From Deinococcus radiophilus (GTDB lineage: Bacteria > Deinococcota > Deinococci > Deinococcales > Deinococcaceae), in NCBI RefSeq assembly GCF_020889625.1, contig NZ_CP086381.1:62001-126000 (forward strand): DNA of 64,000 nt, written 5' to 3'. The position numbers were made by a program, and so were the translations under genes. Below are positions 1 to 10,263 of this stretch, piece by piece. Within the stretch, counting starts at the first letter, position 1. Every line of letters begins with the position of its first letter. The notes under the pieces are model-generated. The model was not told where the DNA came from. It was given only the letters and a program-made list of their open reading frames with translations, and ran no database searches.

Positions 1-1121
1 CCGGGCACCGCCACCCGCGCCAGGTCGTTGCGGGCCAGGTCCAGCAGCATCAGGTGTTCGGACAGTTCTTTGTGGTCCAGCCGCAGTTCCAGCTCCTGCC
101 GGGCGTCGCGCTCAGGGCAGATCTGCCCCCGCTCATCCCGTCCCCGTGGCCGCGTTCCCGCGATGGGGTACAGCTCGGCCTGGCGCGTCTGCGCCGTGAA
201 CTTCAGCGCCGATTCCGGCGACGCCCCAAACAACTCGAAATCGCCGGCGTCCAGATAAAACAGGTAGGGGCTGGGATTCAGCCGTTTCAACTCGGCGTAG
301 GCCGCCAGCGCGTCCGGGCAGGGCAGGCTGAACCGCCGCGATGGCACCACCTGATAGATGTCCCCGGCAGAGATGTGTTCTTTGAGTTCCTCTACCTGGG
401 CCATAAACTCCGGCGTGGAGGGGAAGGATCGGTGCTCCGGAATTTCGGCGTTTGGTGTGGATGGAGGAGTCGTACCCGTCACAGCCGAGTCCGACAACTG
501 CTCCGATAGGGCCGCCAGCCGTTTACCCACGCTGCTCTGCGTTCCGCTGGTCGCCAGGCCCAGCAGCGTGGCCGTTTCCAGTTGGTGGTCCAGCACCAGC
601 GCCGTCTCGGCCAGATAAAAGCGGTAGTCGGGGCAGGTGTTGACGCCTGGCGGGACAGTGGGCAATTCCTCGAAGGTGTCCAGTAAGTCAAAGCCGAACA
701 CGCCCAGCAGCAGGGGTTGGAGCTCATCTGCACCGCCCAGCGCCCGTTGCAGCACCCGCAGTGGCTCCAGATTGCCCGGAAATTGCAGCCGCTCGGCTTC
801 GTTCAGGCCAGCTGGCGCGGGCGGAAAAGTCAGGGTGCGGCCTTGGTCGCTCGTGGCGCAGACAAACTCGGGCAGCGCGGCGTCCAGATATTCCAGCGCC
901 GCCTGCCCCGTCTCGCTCAGCGCTTCGGCGGTCACGTCCTGACCGTGACAGGTCAGCCGTAGGGCCGGCGAGAGCAGCATCAGGCTTCTCAGGTGGGCTT
1001 TGGACTTCACGTCGGCGGATTCCAGCAGGACGCTTTCCCCGCGGGGGCGCAGCAGACGGAAAGTGGCCAGCGCGTCGGCGCGGTACGGGGCGGAAACGGT
1101 CAGGGGACAGAACTGGGTCAT
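1..1121 (-). CDS. trpE: anthranilate synthase component I (5' part; runs off the window)
   Basis: First committed step of tryptophan synthesis: chorismate to anthranilate. About 373 N-terminal residues are visible and the frame is open to the window edge. The N-terminal LLLES-type segment (around residues 30-36, here SVLLESAD) is the tryptophan feedback-binding motif of E. coli-type TrpE. The chorismate-binding domain follows, with GDIYQVVPSRRF, NPSPYLFYL, GASPES and PIAGTRPRG. Start ATG at 1121 has only a weak upstream AGAAAGG. The gene lies about 110 nt downstream of a trp leader peptide and attenuator, which strongly supports trpE over pabB or other chorismate enzymes. Confidence 0.95.
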   Translation of the reverse strand, partial: MTQFCPLTVSAPYRADALATFRLLRPRGESVLLESADVKSKAHLRSLMLLSPALRLTCHGQDVTAEALSETGQAALEYLDAALPEFVCATSDQGRTLTFPPAPAGLNEAERLQFPGNLEPLRVLQRALGGADELQPLLLGVFGFDLLDTFEELPTVPPGVNTCPDYRFYLAETALVLDHQLETATLLGLATSGTQSSVGKRLAALSEQLSDSAVTGTTPPSTPNAEIPEHRSFPSTPEFMAQVEELKEHISAGDIYQVVPSRRFSLPCPDALAAYAELKRLNPSPYLFYLDAGDFELFGASPESALKFTAQTRQAELYPIAGTRPRGRDERGQICPERDARQELELRLDHKELSEHLMLLDLARNDLARVAVP

Positions 1122-1173
1122 GGGCGTGGGCCTTTCTGAGAAAAGAGGAACTCTTTCTCGGCGGGCCAGTGCC

Positions 1174-1203
1174 AAAAAAAACGCCCGCCACCAGGAGCGA
1201 GCG
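1174..1203 (-). terminator. trp attenuator terminator (3:4 hairpin)
   Basis: On the minus strand CGCTCGC pairs with GCGGGCG (7 bp including one G-U) across a short loop and is followed by eight T. This is an intrinsic terminator lying between the trp leader peptide and trpE. Confidence 0.85.
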
Positions 1204-1267
1204 GTCGGGGTCTGATTAACTGTAAGGAATCAGACGTGCCTGCGGCCAGCTCGCTCCGGCGAGGGCC
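1194..1267 (-). promoter_or_regulatory. trpL: trp attenuator alternative stems (1:2 pause hairpin and 2:3 antiterminator)
   Basis: Segment 2 (GGAGCGAGC at 1249-1257, minus strand) is a perfect 9-nt complement of segment 3 (GCTCGCTCC at 1194-1202), which forms the 5' arm of the terminator. Segment 2 can instead fold with segment 1 in a GGCC-CTCGC...GCGAG-CT-GGCC hairpin (1244-1267) that starts right at the Trp codons. Stalling at the Trp codons would disrupt 1:2, allow 2:3 and prevent termination. Confidence 0.8.
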
Positions 1268-1301
1268 ACCACTGCTGCACATTCTGAAACAGGGACTGCA
1301 T
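1230..1301 (-). CDS. trpL: trp operon leader peptide (23 aa) with tandem Trp codons
   Basis: A 24-codon reading frame (ATG at 1301, TGA at 1230-1232) has two adjacent UGG codons at positions 11 and 12, followed by Pro-Ser-Pro. Tandem Trp codons in a tiny ORF just before trpE are the hallmark of ribosome-mediated attenuation. The A of the ATG is only 7 nt beyond a -10-like TACACT, so the mRNA probably begins at the start codon itself (leaderless). The function is regulatory: stalling on the Trp codons when charged tRNA-Trp is scarce. The peptide itself needs no activity. The pattern is seen directly; the mechanism is inferred. Confidence 0.85.
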   Translation of the reverse strand: MQSLFQNVQQWWPSPERAGRRHV

Positions 1302-1308
1302 GGGGCGG

Positions 1309-1338
1309 AGTGTAGGCTCCGGCCATGCACTTTGTCAA
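1309..1338 (-). promoter_or_regulatory. trp promoter
   Basis: A consensus -35 TTGACA (1333-1338, minus strand), an 18-nt spacer and a -10 TACACT (1309-1314). The predicted start falls on or next to A1301 of the leader peptide ATG. Confidence 0.75.
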
Positions 1339-1392
1339 GCGCGGCCGGGTCATGTGGCGAGGTGTTGGGCGGGCCGGGGTAGGCTGTGGCCT

Positions 1393-2733
1393 ATGCGAAT
1401 CCTGATCGTGGGCGGCGTGGCTGCCGGAATGAGCGCCGCGAGCCGGGCGCAGCGCCAGAACCCGGACGGCGAAGTGGTGGTGTATGAGGCGGGCGAATAC
1501 ATTTCCTATGCGGCCTGTGGCTTGCCCTATGTGCTGGGCGGCGAGGTGCGCGGCGAGGGGTTTGACCGCCTGGTGGTGCGGACCCCGGCGCAGATGCGCG
1601 GGCGCGGCATCTCGGTGCGGTTGGGGCACCGCGCCGAGGGGATAGATGCGCGGGCTGGAACCCTCACCGTGCGCGGCCCAGACGGGGTCACGACCACTGA
1701 ACCCTATGACCGCTTGCTGCTCGCCACCGGCGCCGACCCGGTGGTGCCGCCCTTCGCCCAGACGGGGCTGGAAGGCGTGCATGTCCTTAAAACCATTCCA
1801 GGCGCGCAGGAGCTGGATGCCAGCTTGCGGGGGGCGCGGCGGGTCTGCATCATCGGCGGTGGGTACATCGGGTTGGAAATGGCCGAGATGCTCCGGGCAC
1901 GCGACCTGAGTGTGGTCGTGGTGGAGCGGCTTCCTGACCTGGCGACCATTCTGGATGCGCCGCTGCGGGTACCGATTCGCGGTGCCCTCCACCGTCATGG
2001 GGTGGATGTCCGCACCGGGGTCACGGTGACGGGCTTGCAGGGCCAGGGGCGCGTGAGCGGCGTAGAAACCGATGCGGGCCTGATCCGCGCCGATACCGTG
2101 CTGGTGGCGGTGGGCGTGCGCCCCAACACCGAGCTGGCCGAGGCGGCTGGAGCCAGGCTGGGGGAGACGCGGGCTGTGGCCGTGAATCGGCGACAGGAAA
2201 CGAGCGTTGCGGGTATCTACGCAGCGGGCGACAATACTCAGGCGACTCACCGTGTGACCGGGCAGCCCGTCTGGGTGCCGCTGGGCCTGACTGCCAACCG
2301 AATGGGCCGCGTAGCGGGGGTGAATATGGCGGGTGGCGACGCCAGTTTCCCCGGCATTGTGGGCACCGGCATTTTCAGGACTTTTGAGCTGGGCGTGGCG
2401 CTGACCGGCGTGACGCAGGCTCAGGCAGAGGGGGCAGGCCTGGACGCCGTCTCAGTGGACCTGAGCAGTACGGACAGCGCCGGGTATCATGTCTCTTCCC
2501 AACCGGTCCACATCCGGCTGACGGGTGAAAAAGGCACGGGCCGCCTGCTGGGAGCGCAGATTGTGGCTGAAAATCACCTGGCCGCCAAACGGATTGACGT
2601 GATCGCCGCGCTGCTGGGTGTGGGGGCCACCGTGGAGGACCTGTTTGAGACTGACTTGGCCTACGCCCCGCCTTTTTCCAGCACCTGGGACTTTCCGCTG
2701 GTGGCGGCAGACAAGTTGCTTCGCCAGCTGTAA
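1393..2733 (+). CDS. CoA-disulfide reductase / NADH oxidase family FAD enzyme
   Basis: A 446-aa pyridine nucleotide-disulfide oxidoreductase. It has an N-terminal FAD-binding GGVAAGMSAA motif, a single redox cysteine (Cys42 in YAACGLPY) typical of CoA-disulfide reductases and NADH oxidases, a second nucleotide-binding fold near residues 150-160 (IIGGGYIGLEMAE) and a GIYAAGDN FAD motif before the dimerization domain. Length is normal. I chose ATG 1393 over the more upstream in-frame codon because family similarity starts there and a -10-like TAGGCT ends 7 nt before it. It is divergent from trpE. Its substrate (CoA-disulfide, polysulfide or O2) cannot be read from sequence. Confidence 0.85.
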   Translation: MRILIVGGVAAGMSAASRAQRQNPDGEVVVYEAGEYISYAACGLPYVLGGEVRGEGFDRLVVRTPAQMRGRGISVRLGHRAEGIDARAGTLTVRGPDGVTTTEPYDRLLLATGADPVVPPFAQTGLEGVHVLKTIPGAQELDASLRGARRVCIIGGGYIGLEMAEMLRARDLSVVVVERLPDLATILDAPLRVPIRGALHRHGVDVRTGVTVTGLQGQGRVSGVETDAGLIRADTVLVAVGVRPNTELAEAAGARLGETRAVAVNRRQETSVAGIYAAGDNTQATHRVTGQPVWVPLGLTANRMGRVAGVNMAGGDASFPGIVGTGIFRTFELGVALTGVTQAQAEGAGLDAVSVDLSSTDSAGYHVSSQPVHIRLTGEKGTGRLLGAQIVAENHLAAKRIDVIAALLGVGATVEDLFETDLAYAPPFSSTWDFPLVAADKLLRQL

Positions 2734-2878
2734 AGGCTGCCTCGGAGACTTGCGGAGGTGGGCATCTGTGGCATGCGTCCACGGGTTGTCTGCGAGCAGA
2801 CGGGCACAGCTCCACAGGAGAGCGAGGAGACAGCGACTGGCTTGGAACCTCACCCCCATGTTCCGGATGACCTCTAGG

Positions 2879-2910
2879 GCTTTGGCTGGGTTAGAACCGA
2901 CCCCCAAAGC
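2879..2910. repeat. stem-loop between convergent genes
   Basis: GCTTTGG and CCAAAGC form 7-bp arms, with an inner GGTT/AACC pairing. It lies between the convergent flavoenzyme and lipoprotein genes and could be a bidirectional terminator, but it has no T tract. Confidence 0.3.
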
Positions 2911-2935
2911 TCTGTAGCGGAGAGTAGCTCCGGGT

Positions 2936-3796
2936 TCAGCGGCAGTCGTGTTCCAGCAGATAGGCCCGCAGTCCGCTCAGGTTGTCGGTGTTGATCTGGT
3001 CTACGCCCGCGCCGATCAGGGCCTGCCACAGCGCAGGGCTTTCTGGGGTGGCCCAGAAGCGCACCCGCTGACCGTTCGCGTGGGCCTGGCCGACGATTTC
3101 GCGCAGCTTTTGCTGCTCGGCGGCAGGAAACTCCCCCGTGCCGTCCCAGGAAAAAGTCTTGGTCCAGTTGTCGCTGATGATCGGAATCAGTGAGGCAGGA
3201 GCAGCGCCGCCCAGGTCGCTTAGGCGGCCATCCATGCCTGCGTAGCGCAGTGCCTGGGCCTGCATGGTGGCAGGTACCCGGTTGCCTGAGATGATCACGG
3301 TGACCGCTCCTGGCGTCACCGTACCGTTGTCGTAGCGGGTCAGCAGGTCGCTGTAACCTGCCAGCACCCGGTCAATGGCCTGGTAGGTGGCTTCGGCCTC
3401 GTCCTTCACGTCAATGTAGAGGGTCAAGCTCTGCCCGCCCGGATAGATGTGGCCCCCGTTCTGCGCGGCGATCTGGCGCAGCGGTTCGAGATACAGGGTC
3501 TGAAGGGTCCGGCCCGGCTGAAGCTGGCTGGCTTCATGGGCCACCAGCAGTTCATTGCCACGCAGAAACACGTCGCTTTCCACGCTGGTAAAGCCCTGCG
3601 CCAGTGCGTCCAACAGCGGGCGGTCATGCTCGTAATCGTTGTGGGCGTGCGCACGTGGCAGGGGTGACGCGATCCTGACCGTTTGCGAGACAGGCGTGCC
3701 AGTCACAGGCGTATCCGGCTGCACGGTGGCCGCCGGAGCGCAGGCCCCCATGAGGGCTAAGAGGATGAGCAAGGAAGCGGTCAGCAGCCTATTCAT
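2936..3796 (-). CDS. glycerophosphodiester phosphodiesterase-like lipoprotein
   Basis: A 286-aa protein with a lipoprotein signal peptide (LMGAC, lipidated Cys19). The mature part resembles the bacterial PI-PLC/GDPD-like phosphodiesterase family: RAHAHNDYEHDRPL near residue 48 carries the first catalytic His, followed by VESDV..GNELLVAHE and a TIM-barrel-like remainder. The expected role is cleavage of phosphodiesters of glycerol or inositol lipids at the outer face of the cell membrane. The substrate is unknown. It is transcribed alone, convergent with the flavoenzyme gene. Confidence 0.75.
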   Translation of the reverse strand: MNRLLTASLLILLALMGACAPAATVQPDTPVTGTPVSQTVRIASPLPRAHAHNDYEHDRPLLDALAQGFTSVESDVFLRGNELLVAHEASQLQPGRTLQTLYLEPLRQIAAQNGGHIYPGGQSLTLYIDVKDEAEATYQAIDRVLAGYSDLLTRYDNGTVTPGAVTVIISGNRVPATMQAQALRYAGMDGRLSDLGGAAPASLIPIISDNWTKTFSWDGTGEFPAAEQQKLREIVGQAHANGQRVRFWATPESPALWQALIGAGVDQINTDNLSGLRAYLLEHDCR

Positions 3797-4013
3797 GTGG
3801 GTAGCCTAGGTGCTGGCTGTCAGCTTCTGGTCTGTCATTGAGCGCCGGAGATAGATCTCGCCCCACCCCGCAAGTCGTAGCGATGGCAGCGGTGTACTGG
3901 CCCCGCCGCCAGCGTGACGGCAGAGGCTCTTCAGGAAACCGGGACCGCACTCACAGCCGGACTGGGTCGGCTGCGCCGTTTGCACGTAGCATTTTCTCCC
4001 AAAAAAAATGAGT

Positions 4014-4057
4014 TTCAATCGGATTGAACAAAATTCACACGAGTGCAGTTGAATTTT
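4014..4057. other. two AT-rich inverted repeats downstream of modC
   Basis: A 15-bp palindrome TTCAATC-G-GATTGAA (4014-4028) lies next to an 8-bp inverted repeat AAAATTCA/TGAATTTT (4030-4037 and 4050-4057). The second could fold as a weak terminator for the mod operon. The first looks like a protein-binding dyad. I see no gene in the rest of 3797-4079. Confidence 0.35.
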
Positions 4058-4079
4058 TTCGGTGACCCCTGGGTCCGGT

Positions 4080-4739
4080 TTATGTCCCCAGCGCCCAGAC
4101 TTCATCCATCAGTCGCTCGGCCTCGGCGGGGTCGTGGGTCACCAGGAGAATGGGCAGACTCAGTTCGTCCAGCACGCTGAGCAGCTCTGCACCCAGAGCC
4201 AGGCGCAGGCTCGGGTCCAGCGCGGCGAACGGTTCGTCCAGCAGCAGTGCCCGTGGTGAGGCCATCAGCGTGCGGGCCAGGGCGGTGCGCTGCGCCTGGC
4301 CGCCTGAAATCTGGTGGGGATAGAGCCCGGCCACCCGGCTCAGTTCTAGGCGGTCCAACCAAGTGGTGACCTGGCGGTCCAGTTCTCCTCGGCGCGGATT
4401 CAGCCAACCCTGCCGGGTGCCGAAGGCGACATTCTGTGCCACCGTCAGGTGGGGAAAGAGGGCATAGTTCTGAAACATGTAGCCCACGCGCCGCTGTTGC
4501 GGAGGTCGCCAGATGTCCTGGGCCGTGTCTTGCAGTGTCTCGCCGCTCAGCCGGACATACCCCCGGTCAGCCCGGACCAGACCGCTGATGGTTTGCAGCA
4601 GCAGGCTCTTGCCTATGCCCGACGGCCCACTGACGGCTACCCGTGCAGCATGGCTGTGCCGACACACCTCCAACACGAAGCGGTCCGGCCCTCGGCCCAA
4701 TGCTGAGACAAAATTCAGATCCCATACCGGCGCGCTCAC
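4080..4739 (-). CDS. modC: molybdate ABC transporter ATP-binding protein, short form
   Basis: A 219-aa ABC ATPase with Walker A GPSGIGKS (residues 38-45), a Q-loop (MFQNYALFP), signature ISGGQAQR, Walker B ALLLDEPFAALD and H-loop LLVTHD. It would power ModB import. GTG at 4739 is the likely start because it overlaps the modB stop (GTGA), giving translational coupling. At 219 residues it lacks the C-terminal molybdate-binding TOBE/MOP region of classical ModC (about 350 aa). Assignment to molybdate rests on the modA and modB neighbours. Confidence 0.85.
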   Translation of the reverse strand: MSAPVWDLNFVSALGRGPDRFVLEVCRHSHAARVAVSGPSGIGKSLLLQTISGLVRADRGYVRLSGETLQDTAQDIWRPPQQRRVGYMFQNYALFPHLTVAQNVAFGTRQGWLNPRRGELDRQVTTWLDRLELSRVAGLYPHQISGGQAQRTALARTLMASPRALLLDEPFAALDPSLRLALGAELLSVLDELSLPILLVTHDPAEAERLMDEVWALGT

Positions 4740-5419
4740 GTGACCCGCCCTGCAGGCGTGGGCGGCGAGAGCCAGTGCGCCAGCAGCAGCGTCACCATAC
4801 AGACCAGCGAGGTGATCAGTACCAGCTGCCATGCCAGGCCATCTTGGCCTGCCTGCACCGCGTCGTAAATGCCGATGGAGAGGGTCTGGGTCTGCCCCGG
4901 AATACTGCCCGCAATCATTAGGGTGGCTCCAAATTCTCCCAACGCCCGCGCAAAGGCCAACAATAGACCCGAAAGCAGCGCCCGCCACGCCAGCGGCAAC
5001 GTGACCCGGAAAAAGGTGGCCGCCCGGCCCAGCCCCAGCACCCAGGCCGCCCCTTCCAGCTCACGGTCGCTGGTCTCGAATGCGGCCCGCGCCGGGCGGA
5101 AGACCAGGGGAAAGGACACCACAGTCGCGGCCAGAATCGCCCCTGACAGCGTAAAGACGAGCTGAATCCCCAGGCCCGAGAGCAGTGGTCCCAGCACACC
5201 ACCCTGCCCCACCAGGACCAGCAGATAATAGCCCAGCACGGTGGGCGGTAGCACCATCGGCAGGGTCAGCAGTGCGTCAATCAGGTTGCGCCCTGGCCAG
5301 CGGCTGCGGGCCAGCCACCAGCCTGCCGCCGTGCCCAGCACCAAGTTGATGGCCGTAGCCCAGATTGCCACCTGCAACGACAGCAGCAGCGGTTGCCAAC
5401 CTGACGCCAGTTCCGACAT
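4736..5419 (-). CDS. modB: molybdate ABC transporter permease
   Basis: A 227-aa integral membrane protein of the ModB type with about five transmembrane segments. The EAA loop that docks the ATPase is visible around residues 115-165 (DRELEGAAWVLGLG and FARALGEFGATLMIAGS). Length is normal. It lies between modA and modC in one operon and overlaps modC by 4 nt. Confidence 0.9.
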   Translation of the reverse strand: MSELASGWQPLLLSLQVAIWATAINLVLGTAAGWWLARSRWPGRNLIDALLTLPMVLPPTVLGYYLLVLVGQGGVLGPLLSGLGIQLVFTLSGAILAATVVSFPLVFRPARAAFETSDRELEGAAWVLGLGRAATFFRVTLPLAWRALLSGLLLAFARALGEFGATLMIAGSIPGQTQTLSIGIYDAVQAGQDGLAWQLVLITSLVCMVTLLLAHWLSPPTPAGRVT

Positions 5420-5497
5420 ACGGCGATCAGCTTAGAGCATTCGGCGGTGAGCGACGACTTCGCGGCTGTGACACGCCTAGCGTGCGGCCCACTGCCG

Positions 5498-6346
5498 TTA
5501 CTCGGGCCGCTCTGTCAAAAAGCCTGCCGCCTCCAACGTGGCCTGTGCCTGCGGGCCGTTCAGGAATTCCAGCAGTGGCTCGGCTGCGGCGGGGGCGCGG
5601 CCAGTGACAGCAGCCTGGTATTCCACAGGCGTTTGGAGTGGCAGTGTGACCACCGTTTGCACGTCATCCGCCATCACCGCGGCGTCGGTGGCGTAGACCA
5701 TGCCGGCCCCGGCCTCGCCGCGGGCCACCCAGTCCAGCACCTGCCGCACGTTCTGACCGTAGACCAGCCGCTCTTGCAAACTGGGCCAAACGCCCAGATC
5801 GGTCAGTGAGGCCTGTGCGTAACGGCCAGCAGGAACGCTGTCAGGCTGACCCACCGCCACACGCGGCTGCTTGGCCAGCCATTCCAGCGCGGCGGGAAGA
5901 TCGTCCCCCCCTGGGGCCGTGGCCGCGGCTGGGGCGATCAGCACCAGACTGTTGTAGGCCAGGGTCTGCGGTGAGCCAGCCAGCAGGTCCGCTTCCTGAG
6001 CCTGGGTCATGGTCTTGGTGTCGGCGCTGAGCAGCACGTCGATGGGTGCGCCCTGGCGCAGCTGTTGCAGCAGCGTGCCCGACGCCCCGGTTGTGACCTG
6101 CACTGCCACCTCAGGGTGCTGCTTGGTGTATTGCTCAGCCAGGTCGTTGGCCACCTCCTTCAAGCTGGAGGGCGCGGCCAGGGTCAGGCGGGCAGCTGAA
6201 GTTGCCCTCTCCGTCTGCACCGTTTCCGCAGTCGCCTCTGCGCTTTCCGTCTGTCCTGGCGCTGTTTCCGGAGCCGAGCAGGCCATGAGCCACAGGGAAA
6301 GACTGAGAGAAGCCAGAGGCCGACGAAAAAGGTGGGCAGCAGTCAT
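5498..6346 (-). CDS. modA: molybdate ABC transporter substrate-binding lipoprotein
   Basis: A 282-aa lipoprotein (LMACS, lipidated Cys23). After a Thr/Glu-rich linker of about 25 residues comes a ModA domain starting LTLAAPSSLKEVANDLA, with TGASGTLLQQL and APIDVLLSAD, which contribute the oxyanion-binding serines in this family. It captures molybdate or tungstate outside the membrane and delivers it to ModB. A -10-like TACATT ends 6 nt before the ATG, suggesting a leaderless message. The upstream region has an imperfect dyad (TGTGAAT/CATTACA) that may be a regulator site. Confidence 0.88.
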   Translation of the reverse strand: MTAAHLFRRPLASLSLSLWLMACSAPETAPGQTESAEATAETVQTERATSAARLTLAAPSSLKEVANDLAEQYTKQHPEVAVQVTTGASGTLLQQLRQGAPIDVLLSADTKTMTQAQEADLLAGSPQTLAYNSLVLIAPAAATAPGGDDLPAALEWLAKQPRVAVGQPDSVPAGRYAQASLTDLGVWPSLQERLVYGQNVRQVLDWVARGEAGAGMVYATDAAVMADDVQTVVTLPLQTPVEYQAAVTGRAPAAAEPLLEFLNGPQAQATLEAAGFLTERPE

Positions 6347-6421
6347 ATGCTCAATGTAATGCTATTCACACTAATGGAACTTGGCCTGTTCAGCATTCTC
6401 GCCGCGCAGTCCCGGCCGTGT

Positions 6422-7321
6422 TCAGTGCAGCTTAGACTGACGCCCCGCCTCGCGTAGAAAGGCCGTCAGGGCGCGGTGTTCCGGTCCCTGGGTCGCCGTG
6501 GGTGGAGTGACCAAAAGCTGGGTGATGCCCACCAGTGGGGCTTCAATGCCTAGGGTGGCGATGAGTCCCAGGTCACGTTCGCGCTGCACGAATTCGCGCG
6601 GGAGCAGCGCCACGCCGTGTCCGTCCAGCAGCGCCTCACGTACGCCGATCAAGCTGCCCAGTTCCAGGCTCTTAGGAGTGATGCCCGCCTCCTGCAGCAG
6701 CCGCTCGGACTGGCGCCGTACCGATGAGGTCCGCACTGCCCACAAGAAAGTTTCGTCTTCCAGGGTGTTCAGTGGGGTGTAGCGCAGGTCGGCCAGTGGG
6801 TGTTTGGCGGGCAGGGCCACCACCAGCTCGTCCTCGCCCATCGGCTGGGTGTCCAGCTTGTCGGTAGGCACCGACACTGGCCCGAGAATCAGGGCGGCGT
6901 CCAGGTGACCGCTCATGACTGCGCCCGCCAGTGTGCTGGAGTCACCGACCAGGAGCTGCAGTTGCAGGCGCTGAGCGGCGGCGTCCGTCACCAGATCGTA
7001 GGCCCGGCGGCCTAACGAGTAGGCCAGACCTAGCCGCAACACCCGCTCGGGCCGCTCCTGCACACCGGCGATATGGTCGCTGACTTGCCGCAGCGAACGG
7101 GCCACCGCGTGGGCATAAGGCAGCAGGTTCTCACCGGCGGGCGTCAGGCTAACGCCGTGGGCCTTGCGGCGGTACAGCGGCTCGCCGAACTGGTCTTGCA
7201 GGGCGCGGAGTTGGCTGCTGACCGTGGGCTGGCTGAGATTCAGTTTCTCGGCGGCGCGGCTGACGCTGCCCAGTTCAGCCACCACCGAAAAGGCCACCAG
7301 TTGATCCGAGCTGACTTTCAT
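6422..7321 (-). CDS. LysR-family transcriptional regulator
   Basis: A 299-aa protein with an N-terminal winged HTH (QLVAFSVVAELGSVSRAAE then LNLSQPTVSSQLRAL, residues 7-42) and a C-terminal LysR effector domain. It lies just upstream of modA on the same strand with a gap of about 75 nt, so it may control molybdate uptake, but its ligand is unknown. A perfect TATAAT (7330-7335) ends 8 nt before the ATG, consistent with a leaderless transcript. It faces away from the marR-exporter operon. Confidence 0.88.
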   Translation of the reverse strand: MKVSSDQLVAFSVVAELGSVSRAAEKLNLSQPTVSSQLRALQDQFGEPLYRRKAHGVSLTPAGENLLPYAHAVARSLRQVSDHIAGVQERPERVLRLGLAYSLGRRAYDLVTDAAAQRLQLQLLVGDSSTLAGAVMSGHLDAALILGPVSVPTDKLDTQPMGEDELVVALPAKHPLADLRYTPLNTLEDETFLWAVRTSSVRRQSERLLQEAGITPKSLELGSLIGVREALLDGHGVALLPREFVQRERDLGLIATLGIEAPLVGITQLLVTPPTATQGPEHRALTAFLREAGRQSKLH

Positions 7322-7429
7322 GGTTTCCCATTATAGCCACAACGAATAAGACGGCAGGATTATCGGCCTAGTATCAGCGAAGATAATATGTCGGCACAGC
7401 GGGCGGTCGGACTTGACCAGAAATAATAA

Positions 7430-7458
7430 TTGACTTTGGTGAACAATAGCCCTAGGAT
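7430..7458 (+). promoter_or_regulatory. promoter of the MarR-exporter operon
   Basis: TTGACT (7430-7435), a 17-nt spacer and TAGGAT (7453-7458). The -35 lies inside a short dyad ATTG...CAAT that could be the MarR operator. Confidence 0.6.
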
Positions 7459-7549
7459 AATCCAGCCGCGCCCCACCCGTGGGCGCCTGCCAACCTGTGG
7501 GTCTATTTCTCAGCCAGAGCCTGCCTCTAGCTGCTCCTGGAGGATTCCT

Positions 7550-8070
7550 ATGTCTCTTGATTCCCCTGCTGCCACGTCTCTTACGGATCAGCTGCATGAC
7601 GAGCAGATCCTGCGTTTTCTGGGCGGGCTGTGGCAGCTCAACCGCCGTCTCAAGTCCGACATCTTGCCGCTGCTGACACCCCTGAACCTGGATCTGCGGC
7701 TGTATTTCATCCTGCTGAACATCCGGCGTGGTCAGGTGCATCCCAAGGCCATCGCTGAAAATCTCGACTTTCCGGCCAGCCTGCTCAGTCGCTATCTGGA
7801 ACAGTTGCGCACCTCAGGCTATATCGAGCGCCAACTGGACCCCGCCGACTCCCGGCGTATCCGGCTGGAGCTGACTCCAGCAGGCGTTCAAGTCCTGGAA
7901 GACGCCATCAACGCCATCAAGCTCCGGGCCAGCGAGCGCCTACAACACCTGGACCCGGCGCGGCTGGACGCCCTGCTGGAAGCCATCGAACTCCTCTCCG
8001 ATCTGGACTTGCAGCCTCAGGACGCCGAGTCGAACAAATCTCCTTTCCCCAAACCCTCCGAGGAGCCCGT

Positions 8071-8074
<4 letters not shown>
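7550..8074 (+). CDS. MarR-family transcriptional regulator
   Basis: A 174-aa winged-helix repressor of the MarR/EmrR kind: recognition region [25 protein letters not shown] followed by the wing [17 protein letters not shown] 7550 has a strong GGAGGA at ideal spacing. Its stop overlaps the exporter start (ATGA at 8071-8074), so the two are co-translated. Family precedent suggests it represses this operon until a toxic compound binds. Confidence 0.88.
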
Positions 8075-10143
<2,069 letters not shown>

Positions 10144-10171
10144 TCCGCAGCACCAAATTCTGTCGATAAGG

Positions 10172-10210
10172 TCCACCGCACCCCTACACTGGAGCGGTGG
10201 ATAATTTTTT
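10172..10210 (+). terminator. intrinsic terminator of the exporter operon
   Basis: TCCACCGC and GCGGTGGA form an 8-bp perfect stem, followed by six T within TAATTTTTTG. Confidence 0.85.
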
Positions 10211-10263
10211 GAGATTACCACTGGCAGCGCCGCAGCAGTAAACAATTGATAACAATAATAACC

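Noticed and set aside
1216..2250. Long minus-strand open frame opposite the CoA-disulfide-reductase-like gene
   Set aside because: It is His/Gln/Arg/Pro-rich without any domain and mirrors the codon bias of the real plus-strand gene; a GC-rich shadow frame.
4011..4028. GTTTCAATC near modC as a further CRISPR repeat
   Set aside because: Only nine bases match the repeat start; the sequence is a simple 15-bp palindrome without the rest of the repeat or regular spacing.
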